Assembly: GCA_021018995.1 (NCBI GenBank)
Contig: CM037587.1
Location: 66,917,604 to 66,981,603 of the forward strand
From: Chloranthus sessilifolius
Lineage: Eukaryota; Streptophyta; Magnoliopsida; Chloranthales; Chloranthaceae
DNA length: 64,000 nucleotides
Direction of reading: 5' to 3'
Shown: positions 1-8,751 of the stretch, in pieces
Layout: each line of letters begins with the position of its first letter
How positions within the stretch are numbered: position 1 is the stretch's first letter
Notes under the pieces: model-generated
Database searches by the model: none
Told to the model about the DNA's origin: nothing
What the model saw: only the letters and a program-made list of their open reading frames with translations
Position numbers and translations under genes: made by a program

Positions 1-300
1 TTGGACTTGTTGTGCTCATGTACACCCTTGGACCGTTTTTACGGGATTTACGTACACCCTTGGATTTCGATGTAGTCATGTACGCCCTTGGACCGCTTTT
101 GCGGCATTTTATGTACTCTTTGGATTATACTTCGTAAATCAAACCATAAGTCGTGAGATTAAAGTGGACCGCTATGGGCGGATATTGTGCATGTGGACCG
201 CTATGGGCGGATTATATGTATGTGGACCGCTGTGGGCGGATTATGCTTATCGTGGACCGCTATGGGCGGAGTGCAAGTACCATGTGGGCCGCCGGGGCGG
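1..300. repeat. LTR tandem repeats (partial block)
   Basis: This is the end of the ~61-bp repeat block (GTACACCCTTGGACC / TTTTTACGGGATT units) up to about 134. It is followed by five units of about 32 bp built on TGGACCGCTATGGGCGGA from about 168 to 300. The same two blocks occur in the other two R1 LTRs with different copy numbers and internal deletions. Confidence 0.85.
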
Positions 301-608
301 ATTTGAAATCAATTTTGAAGGATAAATAAATGTTTTGAAATCACTTTTGTGTGTAAAAAGGAAATCAGTTTTGAAATCAGTTTTGTATGATAAGGAAATC
401 AGCTTTTGAATCAGTTTTATGTGAAAAAGGAAGTCAGTTTTGAAATCAGTCGTGTGATAAGAAAACAGTATTTGAAATCAGTCTTTGTTGATAAGAAAAA
501 GTACCTTTGAAACGAGTTTCAGTTTTAAATAAGAAAAGGTTTGATTGTGACATTGAATCTATGTTTCCTTATGATAAGATGTGAATGAGTATTGAAATTT
601 CCTCTACT

Positions 609-625
609 GAGCTAGGATGTAGCTC
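609..625 (+). other. Conserved LTR hairpin (R1 LTR A)
   Basis: GAGCTA and TAGCTC form a perfect 6-bp stem around the loop GGATG, followed by CACCCCTTCGACTATACGTC. The same block is in the other R1 LTRs (6358, 12172) and, inverted, in solo LTR S1 (39388-39404). A weaker version lies at 59303-59321. Function is unknown. Confidence 0.6.
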
Positions 626-773
626 ACCCCTTCGACTATACGTCACAGGTATAGCTTCTAGGTGGACACCAGACTTGCAGATTGAGGAATTGAGGAGGGC
701 TATGATATTCGGGGTCGTAGATTGAGTACTTTGTGGAGATTGGTGAGTTCAGACTTGGTACCCTTTGAACTCG

Positions 774-780
774 TATATAA
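774..780 (+). promoter_or_regulatory. TATA-like box, R1 LTR A
   Basis: TATATAA lies about 260 bp before the LTR end, a plausible site for LTR transcription initiation. It is repeated at 6523-6529 and 12337-12343 in the sister LTRs. The role is inferred from position only. Confidence 0.4.
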
Positions 781-1039
781 TTTTATACACCACTGTTTGG
801 TGACGTTGGTACATCACTGGTGGCCATTGTTAGTTATTGTAATATTAAATGTTAGAATTAGAGATTTATTCATGTCATATGTATTATCTGCTTTGATTTC
901 TGCATGCTAGGTTTTGTACCAAGCATTCTGTGTTCGGAACGTGTTCTACGACCCGACGGTCCGAGTTTTCCCATTCGTGTTTGAAAAAAAAAAAAATATG
1001 TCTCAAAATTCAGGTTGGGAAAATTCGGGTTGTCACAGT

Positions 1040-1051
1040 TGGTATCAAAGC
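1040..1051 (+). other. Primer binding site (iMet type), copy 1
   Basis: TGGTATCAAAGC starts two bases after the LTR end. It differs at one base from TGGTATCAGAGC, the usual complement of the 3' end of plant initiator tRNA-Met, which primes minus-strand DNA in chromoviruses. Confidence 0.8.
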
Positions 1052-1136
1052 TTAAGTATTAGGTCTTATTGGGACCCGAAGTTTGGCGATAAGTTATGTT
1101 AGGATATAAGAAACCCAACTGTGACTTTGTCACAGT

Positions 1137-1148
1137 TGGTATCAAAGT
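1137..1148 (+). other. Second primer-site-like copy
   Basis: TGTCACAGTTGGTATCAAAG recurs 97 bp after the first primer site, including the TGTCACA that ends the LTR. The whole LTR-end/primer junction thus appears duplicated. The same doubling is seen at 6892-6903. Confidence 0.6.
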
Positions 1149-1236
1149 CATTTCTTTTAGAAATTCTGACAATCATTCCTTTTGTCAGAGCATCGGGACT
1201 TCTGCTAACGAAACTTTGGTTCTAAATGCATTGCCA

Positions 1237-2445
1237 ATGTCTTCTAGAGGAAGAGGTCACCAGTGGTCATAATAGAAATTTGCGTAGTCGAGATGATTTC
1301 ATCTCAGATACCAATCGAGTGCCAATGGGAGATAGAGGGCTTCAGCAAAGGTGGCCAAGGAGCCAAGATCAGCGAGACTCAGATCTAGATCGAGGGAACA
1401 AGAAAGAGTAAGAGAAAGGAACGAAGAGAGAGAAGAGCGTCAGAGGATGAGGCATACCATGGAAACCATGGCGACTGCCATGGCGTAGATTTTGGCGGCT
1501 CATACCGCTCATGAGCAGCATCAGCCACCTACGCCTCCAGTGGGTTTTGCACAGTCAGTGCCCTCTGCATTTACTGACTTTAAGAGGATGCGTCCTCCTA
1601 GCTTTTCAGGGCAAGCAGAGCCAATGGACGCAGAGAATTGGCTAAGCGAAATGGAGAAGGTGTTCGGTACTTACGCCTCGAGGATGAGAGTGTACGCTTA
1701 GGCGGCCTATATGTTAGATGGGGAGGCTAGGCCTTGGTGGAAGTCCGTTACGGACTAGGGCCTGAGAGACCCCAGTTTGCCTTAGACATGGGATGAATTC
1801 GTTGAAGAGTTTATGCAAGGTACTTCAAGTAGTGCGCAATCAAATGGAGGTTCAATTCCTTCAACTTGTGCAAGGGAAGATGACAGTGAGAGAATATGGG
1901 GTAGAGTTCATGCGACTTTCACGTTTTGCTCCCGAGTTTGTGACCTCGGACCTAATGAAGGCCAAGAAATTTCAACGCGGCTTAAGGCTGGATATCAGGG
2001 GAAAAGTCGCTGCTTTTGAGTTGAAAACCTATGAAGCAGTAATGAGCAAGGCTCTTGTGGTGGAAGAAGACGTGGAAGAAATGTATAAGCGAAGGGACCA
2101 ACAACGTAGAGAAAGGGCAAGTCAAATGCAGTCATATGCCCATGAGCAGGGACCCGAGATACCAAGACTCTTATTGCCAAGACCCCTCGGTCCTACTCGC
2201 ACTGCTTATGCAAGACCACCTACGCTCAGGCTCGCAGTGACCTTTCGTCCTTCAATCTCATGGCAATTGAGTGTCACAAACACAACAGCTCCACCCACCT
2301 CATCATTTGGTAGGTAAATCATGCCCAAGATGCGGGGATGACATCGAGTACCAAGTGTAAGTGGACCACGGTGCATGTTTCAATTGTGGTCGATGGGGCA
2401 TCGTAAGGACCGTCTGAATCAAGAATGAGAGGACACCTTGATGAG
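1237..2445 (+). pseudogene. gag: Tekay-like gag, broken (R1 copy 1)
   Basis: This is a decayed capsid gene of a Ty3/Gypsy chromovirus; Gag would form the virus-like particle that packages element RNA. The start is the ATG opening MSSRGRG, as in the better copy at 6993. Recognisable pieces are a DFKRMRPPSFSGQAEPMDAE segment (about 1577-1636), a WLSEMEKVF segment, and QFLQLVQGKMTVREYGVEFM (from about 1850). The zinc knuckle seen near 8154 in copy 2 is destroyed. Several stops and small indels break the frame, notably near 1330-1400, 1485, 1670-1700 and 2330. The indels lie where copy 2 has CAG/CTG-rich text. Identity as gag is certain; function is excluded. Confidence 0.85.
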
Positions 2446-2966
2446 GAACCATCGAGCAATACAAGTGTCGTGTATCGTGTTCTTCAAAGGCTTAATCTCA
2501 AACAATATACTCTTTGTATTTTGGGTGTATAATCAATGCTATTAGCTCATCTTTTGATATACGTATGTGGGAATCTTTATTGCAATTAATGGTACATGTT
2601 GTCAATTGATGGTTAGACTATTTCTTTTCCTTATAGCAATGATCAAATTTTGATTGTGCTCCAATTGGTAAATTGCAGGTTGTAATTTTCATTGATGGTT
2701 CATATTATAGTGGTTGTGACTATAGCTATTAGCTTAGTGGACATATTCACCGATTTGGAGATATGTGGATTTTCATGCTTTATGATGGAGAAATTGGCTG
2801 AGGATAAGTTCAGTCTTTCGTGGTGAACTCAATGTGGATAGTAATTGAATGATTCTAGGGAATACATTTTTTCATTCTGGGTGCATGAGTTATTTCCTCA
2901 TGGTGGGTAAGTTCTTATCAACAGGAATCATAGTTCGTGAGCCAGCGTTCGAAAATGTGGTCATCA
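2446..2966 (+). other. R1 internal 3' non-coding stretch
   Basis: This is AT-rich sequence between gag and the 3' priming region, nearly identical to 8231-8751. I see no domain. Phrases such as TTGATGGTTA recur here and in the non-coding internals at 56340-57218 and 59720-60780, which suggests a shared Tekay-type 3' untranslated region. Confidence 0.5.
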
Positions 2967-3133
2967 ATTTTCGAGGACGAAAATCTCCATGGAGGGAAGA
3001 ATGTAACAACCTCAAATGTATTTGTGTGTAAATCGATTTGTATCTGGGCGCGAATATTTAACTTGATGCACGTGGTAAGACCGGATTACTTAGGGCAATT
3101 TTCGAGGACGAAAATTTTATAAGGTGGGAAGAA
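2967..3133 (+). promoter_or_regulatory. Doubled hairpin + polypurine modules
   Basis: ATTTTCGAGGACGAAAAT occurs at 2967-2984 and again at 3098-3115. Each forms ATTTTCG/CGAAAAT arms around AGGA. Each is followed by a purine-rich tract (GGAGGGAAGAA, GGTGGGAAGAA) and then TGTAACA, which is how the LTR starts. The second module abuts the real LTR start at 3134; the first is followed by a decoy start at 3002. Purine tracts here normally prime plus-strand DNA. Confidence 0.75.
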
Positions 3134-4128
3134 TGTAACAGCCTGAAAATTTTGACTTTGAATAGTGTATCTCGGGATGTATGCCCGACTTTGAACAGTG
3201 TACCTCGGTGTGCGTGCCCGACTGGTCACATGCTCGATTTTATGAAATTACTTACGTAAGTTAAATTGGGTTTGGTCTTGAGTGGAAAAAGACGGATTTA
3301 GATTGTGTGTTGAGCATTAGGTGGTTTCTTATGCACCAAGCTTTGGTGTATGGGCTCAACACCGGGTCCGATTAGTGGATGGTTTGGGTGTGTAGGCCCA
3401 CACCTAATCAAAGAAAACTATTTTGTTATGAGATAACACCTAAAGAGGTACCTTCGTTTATGAGCTAGATCCTTAGATGAGAACTAATACGCCCACAGAC
3501 AAGTATATGTGTTTTGTATGGGAAGCGATCCCATTTAGTTCAAGAAGGGAATTTCTTCTTTTGGGCGCTAACACCGGTTTGCACAAGGTTTTGTTTTAGG
3601 TTTTGGGTTTTGAGGAGGAAGGAAGAGAGAAAGAGGAGGAGATGAAATGAACGCCTTGACTCCATGAGTGCCGAGCCTTAGAGTTGCGGGAGAAACATTT
3701 GTGGGATTGACTAAGGCGAAGACCGCCGTCGATTTCGACGTTTGGGTGTGGTTTTATGGGTTTTTGAGCGGTTTGGGGGTTTTGAAACGCTCTTCTTGCA
3801 AAGAGATCGTGAGTTTTGATCCGCAAATCGTGGCGTGAGTTTGCGTGAAGTGTGTGTGGAAGGATTGCCGTTAATTTCGTGGGTTTGGTTGTGATCTCGA
3901 GCACGGAGATGATCGAGGTGGGTTTAGAAACCCTTGTTGTTTAACGAAGAAGACGATCCACTGAGTAAATCACCGATTTAAAGAGGTAAATAACGCAATT
4001 CTTACATGTATTTAATTAAATATATGTTGGTTAGATGTGTGCAAAAGATTAGGATCAAAAGGATTGAATTTTGATGAAAAAAATGGGTTTCAAGGTTCAA
4101 ACCCGAGAAGTGCTCAGAAACTGCCAAA

Positions 4129-4645
4129 ATCGATTAATCGAGTTTTTGACAAGAGAGAAATTCGAGAGGAACTTCACGAAATCGATTAATCGAAGAGAAT
4201 TTCGATTAATCGATTTTGAAATTCGATTAATCGATTTTGAAAATCGATTAATCGAGTTTGCCTGGGCTTACTGACACTACTGTAGTATTTCAGCCATAAC
4301 TTTTTGTGCCGAATTCGGATTGATGTGATTCTTGTTGCGTTGGAAAGAAGACAGAAAGCCCTACAACTTTGATGAATTGACCAACTTGTGAATCAATCGT
4401 TTCAAAGGTCAACATTTAGTAATAAGTTAGGTAAATTTCTAATTTTGTCGAGAAACGAAACCGATTAATCGAGTAAAATCGATTAATCAATTTTTGAATT
4501 TCGATTAATCGAAATTGGGTTGATTAATCGACTGGTCTCAAATAGTGAAAAAGATTTTTGGCTCTTTGAAAATCGATCAATCGAGAGAAAATCGATCAAT
4601 CGACTTTGGAAAATCGATTAATCGATTTTGAAAATCGATTAGTCG
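4129..4645. repeat. Cluster of TCGATTAATCGA palindromes
   Basis: About a dozen copies or near copies of the 12-bp palindrome TCGATTAATCGA occur here, several spaced about 21 bp apart (4202, 4223, 4244). Two subgroups are separated by the module at 4293-4410. The equivalent cluster in LTR C spans about 9926-10445. Confidence 0.85.
4293..4410 (+). other. Shared LTR module, first copy in LTR B
   Basis: This block reads CCATAACTTTTT ... GCGTTGGAAAG ... CTACAACTTTGATG ... GACCAACTTGTGAATC. A diverged second copy is at 4681-4805. Related blocks are in solo LTR S2 (44971-45094) and, on the other strand, in the O1 LTRs (about 27547-27631 and 38413-38500). It is non-coding and its function is unknown. 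Confidence 0.6.
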
Positions 4646-4680
4646 ATTTTGTCTGAGTTGCCAGTACTGCTTTAGTATTT

Positions 4681-4805
4681 TGACCATAACCTTCTACTCC
4701 GACCTCCGATTGATGCGATTCTTGAGGCGTTGGAAAGACAACAAAGAGATCTACAATGTTTGTGTTTTGACCAACTTATGAATCTAAATTTTTAAAGGTA
4801 AAAAT
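4681..4805 (+). other. Shared LTR module, second copy in LTR B
   Basis: This reads CCATAACCTTCTACTCCGAC ... GCGTTGGAAAGACAACAAAG ... and then TTTAAAGGTAAAAATTTAGG. Like the first copy, it directly follows a group of TCGATTAATCGA palindromes. Confidence 0.6.
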
Positions 4806-5483
4806 TTAGGATAAAGGTTACATCAATTTCTGTGTTGGCGCGAACTTGCCCATTCCGACTCGATTTTTTTAGAAAACACTTAAATAGTCTAAGTTATTAG
4901 TGGTTGGGGTTAATCCTTGATGCATCATTGTGTGCTTGTGATGTAGATTAAGGGTGGACGGTCATCGATAGGACCTTGCTTGCTTCGAGGTTAAGGTAGG
5001 GGAAATTTAATATTTGATTATATTTTTGAAATTGATTCATAGATGCCTTGATTTAATCAAATGAAAATGATAAGTGTGATTTGAAGTTTTGTTATTTAAA
5101 ATCGATGCTTGAATCTAATTGGACGTGTAGGGGAACTTCAACACAAACCTGCATGTTTAACTTTGATTCATTGTTTCTTTGAGGTATTCATATGAAAAAA
5201 ATGATAAGTTTTCTTGATGTATTTTGATGTTAGTTTGATAGATATTTGAATTATAACTTGAACTCCTTGCAAAATAGAAATTTAAAATTCGTGAGTCGAA
5301 AATGGTGAATTTTGAACTGTGAACTTAACCTAGAATTTGTACTATGGTATTCGATTTTTAAACTTGATTTTTAAATGGTGAGTTTTAAAACCTTTTAAGC
5401 AAGAATGTGAGCTTTGGATCGTGATTTAGAAATCTGAACTAGAATGTGAACTCGAAATCTTTGAGTCTTGTAGATTTGTGAGA

Positions 5484-6050
5484 AGGTACACCTTTGGACC
5501 GCTGTGGCGGGATTTATGTACCCTACACCCTTGGACCGGCCGTATGGATTTATGGACCTGTGGACGTTGGGCGGATTTATGTACGCCATATGGACCGCTT
5601 TTACGGGATTTTACGTACACCCTTGGACTTGTTGTGCTTATGTACGCCTTGGACCGCGTTTTTACGGATTTTACGCATAACCTTGGACTTGTTGTGCTTA
5701 TGTACGCCCTTGGACCGTTTTTACGGGATTTTACGTACACCTTTGGACTTGTTGTGCTCATGTACGCCTTTGGACCGTTTTTACGGGATTTTACGTACAC
5801 CCTCGGACTCGTTGTGCTCATGTACACCCTTGGACCGTTTTTACGGGATTTTACACCCTTGGATTTGATGTAGTCATGTACGTCCTTGGACCGCTTTTAC
5901 GGCATTTATGTACTCTTTGGATTATACTTGTAAATCAAACCATAAGTCGTGAGATTAAAGTGGACCGCTATGGGCGGATATTGTGCATGTGGACCGCTAT
6001 GGGCGGATTATATGTATGTGGACAGCGTGGAGTGCAAGTACCATGTGGGC
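5484..6050. repeat. ~61-bp and ~32-bp tandem repeats in LTR B
   Basis: Units of about 61 bp (CTTGGACTTGTTGTGCT...ATGTACGCC...TTGGACCGTTTTTACGG) run to about 5930. The shorter TGGACCGCTATGGGCGGA units follow. Because 61 is not a multiple of three and the units lack stops, long open frames arise in several frames and on both strands. These are artefacts, not genes. Confidence 0.85.
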
Positions 6051-6357
6051 CATGGTAGATTTGAAATCAGTTTGAAGGATAAATAAATGTTTTGAAATCA
6101 CTTTTGTGTGTAAAAGAAATCGATTTTGAAATGGTTTTGTATGATAAGGAAATCGCTTTTGAATGGGTTTATGTGAAAAAAGTCGATTTGAAATCGATGT
6201 GTGATAAGAAAAGCGATTATTTGAAATCAGTCTTTGTTGATAAGAAAAAGTACCTTTGAAACGAGTTTTAGTTTTAAATAAGAAAAGGTTTGATTGTGAC
6301 ATTGAATCTATGTTTCCTTATGATAAGATGTGAATGAGTATTGAAATTTCCTCTACT

Positions 6358-6374
6358 GAGCTAGGATGTAGCTC
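6358..6374 (+). other. Conserved LTR hairpin (R1 LTR B)
   Basis: GAGCTA-GGATG-TAGCTC, identical to the element at 609-625, lies about 430 bp before the LTR end. Confidence 0.6.
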
Positions 6375-6522
6375 ACCCCTTCGACTATACGTCACAGGTA
6401 TAGCTTCTAGGTGGACACCAGACTTGCAGATTGAGGAATTGAGGAGGGCTATGATATTCGGGGTCGTAGATTGAGTACTTTGTGGAGATTGGTGAGTTCA
6501 GACTTGGTACCCTTTGAACTCG

Positions 6523-6529
6523 TATATAA
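6523..6529 (+). promoter_or_regulatory. TATA-like box, R1 LTR B
   Basis: TATATAA lies about 270 bp before the LTR 3' end and upstream of the gag leader of internal 2. This is a plausible LTR promoter by position only. Confidence 0.4.
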
Positions 6530-6730
6530 TTTTATACACCACTGTTTGGTGACGTTGGTACATCACTGGTGGCCATTGTTAGTTATTGTAATATTAAATG
6601 TTAGAATTAGAGATTTATTCATGTCATATGTATTATCTGCTTTGATTTCTGCATGCTAGGTTTTGTACCAAGCATTCTGTGTTCAGAACGTGTTCTACGA
6701 CCCGACGGTCCGAGTTTTCCCATTCGTGTT

Positions 6731-6750
6731 TAAAAAAAAAAAAAAAAAAA
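6731..6750 (+). repeat. A20 homopolymer near the LTR end
   Basis: This is a run of 20 A. The corresponding runs are 13 A in LTR A (984-996) and 27 A in LTR C (about 12546-12572). Confidence 0.85.
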
Positions 6751-6794
6751 ATATGTCTCAAAATTCAGGTTGGGAAAATTCGGGTTGTAACAGT

Positions 6795-6806
6795 TGGTAT
6801 CAAAGC
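6795..6806 (+). other. Primer binding site, internal 2
   Basis: TGGTATCAAAGC begins two bases after LTR B ends. A second copy, TGGTATCAAAGT, is at 6892-6903 after TTTGTCACAG. Confidence 0.8.
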
Positions 6807-6992
6807 TTAAGTATTAGGTCTTATTGGGACCCGAAGTTTGGCGATAAGTTATGTTAGGATATAAGAAACCCAACTATGACTTTGTCACAGTTGGTATCAA
6901 AGTCATTTCTTTTAGAAATTCTGACAATCATTCCTTTTGTCAGAGCATCGGGACTTCTGCTAACGAAACTTTGGTTCCAAATGCAGCTGTCA

Positions 6993-8230
6993 ATGTCTTC
7001 TAGAGGAAGAGGCCGACCCAGGGGCGGTCATAATAGAAATTTGCGTAGTCGAGATGATTTCATCTCAGATACCAATCGAGTGCCTATGGGAGATAGAGGG
7101 GCTTCAGGCAGTGGTGGCCAAGGGAGCCAAGATCAAGCAGAGACTCAGGATCGAGATCAGAGGGAACAAGAAAGAGTAAGAGAAAGGAACGAAGAGAGAG
7201 AAGAGCGTCAGAGGATGATGCATACCATGGAAACCATGGCGACTGCCATGGCACAACAGGCAGCATTTTTGGCGGCTCATACCGCTCATGAGCAGCATCA
7301 GCCACCTACGCCTCCAGTGGGTTTTGCACAGTCAGTGCCCTCTGCATTTACTGACTTTAAGAGGATGCGTCCTCCTAGCTTTTCAGGGCAAGCAGAGCCA
7401 ATGGACGCAGAGAATTGGCTAAGCGAAATGGAGAAGGTGTTCAGTGTACTTACGTGCACTGAGGATGAGAGTGTACGTTGGGCGGCCTATATGTTAGATG
7501 GGGAGGCTAGGCCTTGGTGGAAGTCCGTTTCGCGGACTAGGGCTCAGGAGACCCCAGATTTGCCTTAGACATGGGATGAATTCGTTGAAGAGTTTAACAG
7601 CGTTACTTCCAAGTAGCGCAATCAAATGGAGGTTCAATTCCTTCAACTTGTGCAAGGGAAGATGACAGTGAGAGAATATGGGGTAGAGTTCATGCGACTT
7701 TCACGTTTTGCTCCCGAGTTTGTGACCTCGGACCTAATGAAGGCCAAGAAATTTCAACGCGGCTTAATTTGGATATCGGGGAAAAGTCACGCTTTTGAGT
7801 TGAAAACCTATGAAGCGAATGAGCAAGGCTCTTGTGGTGGAAGAAGACGTGGAAGAAATGTATGCGAAGGGACCAACAACGTAGAGAAAGGGCAAGTCAA
7901 ATGCGATCCTATGCCCATGAGCAGGACCGAGATACCAAGACTCTTATTGCAGCACCCCTCATCTACTCGGACGTTTATGCAAGACCACCTCTACTGCACA
8001 CTGCAGTGACCTTTCGTCCTTCGAATCTCATGGCAATTGGAGTGTCACAAACACAACAGGCTCCACCCACCTCATCATTTGCAGCTGGTAAATCATGCCC
8101 AAGATGCGGGGGATGACATCGAGCAGCCAAGTGTAAGTGGACCACGGGTGCATGTTTCAATTGTGGTCAGATGGGGCATCAGGTAAGGGACTGTCCGGAA
8201 CCGAAGAATGAGAGGACACCTTCGGCATGA
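6993..8230 (+). pseudogene. gag: Tekay-like gag, partly intact (R1 copy 2)
   Basis: This is a Ty3/Gypsy chromovirus capsid/nucleocapsid gene. The start is the ATG giving MSSRGRGRPRGG, a basic N-terminus typical of these Gags. It is open for 191 codons to a TAG at 7566. An arginine/glutamate-rich stretch (about 7140-7215) is followed by the capsid segment DFKRMRPPSFSGQAEPMDAE (about 7355) and AAYMLDGEARPWWKSV (about 7482). After the stop the frame continues (TWDEFVEEF) but breaks again near 7600-7620 and 7780-7900. A CCHC zinc knuckle, CFNCGQMGHQVRDCP, lies at about 8154-8198, preceded by a damaged CPRCGG knuckle. The frame would end at TGA 8228-8230. A full-length family Gag would lead into protease, which is absent here. 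Confidence 0.9.
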
Positions 8231-8751
8231 GGAACCATCGAGCAATACAAGTGTCGTGTATCGTGTTCTTCAGTGCTTAATCTCAAACAATATACTCTTT
8301 GTATTTTGGGTGTATAATCAATGCTATTAGCTCATCTTTTGATATACGTATGTGGGAATCTTTATTGCAATTAATGGTACATGTTGTCAATTGATGGTTA
8401 GACTATTTCTTTTCCTTATAGCAATGATCAAATTTTGATTGTGCTCCAATTGGTAAATTGCAGGTTGTAATTTTCATTGATGGTTTATATTATAGTGGTT
8501 GTGACCATAGCTATTAGCTTAGTGGACATATTCACCGATTTGGAGATATGTGGATTTTCATGCTTTATGATGGAGAAATTGGCTGAGGATAAGTTCAGTC
8601 TTTCGTGGTGAACTCAATGTGGATAGTAATTGAATGATTCTAGGGAATACATTTTTTCATTCTGGGTGCATGAGTTATTTCCTCATGGTGGGTAAGTTCT
8701 TATCAACAGGAATCATAGTTCGTGAGCCAGCGTTCGGAAATGTGGTCATCA
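8231..8751 (+). other. R1 internal 2 non-coding 3' stretch
   Basis: This is the counterpart of 2446-2966, with only scattered differences. No coding or RNA gene is visible. Confidence 0.5.

Larger units (their letters stand above)
1..1037 (+). mobile_element. R1 array, first LTR (3' part only)
   Basis: This is the right-hand 1 kb of a long Tekay/Del-like LTR whose start lies left of the window. It matches the ends of the full LTRs at 3134-6792 and 8919-12613 almost base for base from about 490 onward. It ends in TGTCACA directly before a TGGTATCAAAGC primer site, as expected of a TG...CA LTR. No gene lies in it; short open frames here come from tandem repeats. The lineage call rests on the gag next door and on the primer site. 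Confidence 0.85.
1038..3133 (+). mobile_element. R1 internal region 1 (gag-only, non-autonomous)
   Basis: This is a 2.1-kb internal domain between two Tekay-like LTRs. It holds two primer-site copies, a decayed gag, about 500 bp without coding signal, and two copies of a hairpin/purine module before the next LTR. No protease, reverse transcriptase or integrase is present, so any mobility would need proteins from another element. It is collinear with internal region 2 (6793-8918). Confidence 0.85.
3134..6792 (+). mobile_element. R1 LTR B (complete, 3659 bp)
   Basis: This is a full Tekay-like LTR running from TGTAACAGCC to TGTAACA. It is shared by internal 1 on its left (as 3' LTR) and internal 2 on its right (as 5' LTR). 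In order it holds palindrome clusters (about 4129-4645), two copies of a 120-bp module (4293-4410, 4681-4805), a tandem repeat block (5484-6050), a hairpin (6358), a TATA-like box (6523) and an A20 tract (6731-6750). No gene is present. Confidence 0.9.

Noticed and set aside
722-910. A repeated 62-codon open frame (also 6471-6659 and 12285-12473)
   Set aside because: It is conserved only because the LTR copies are near-identical. It spans the TATA-like box region and resembles no protein.
5426-5873. Open frames of 120-135 codons on both strands over the LTR repeat block (also at 11275-11839)
   Set aside because: They are by-products of a stop-poor 61-bp tandem repeat, overlap each other in several frames, and differ freely between sister LTRs.
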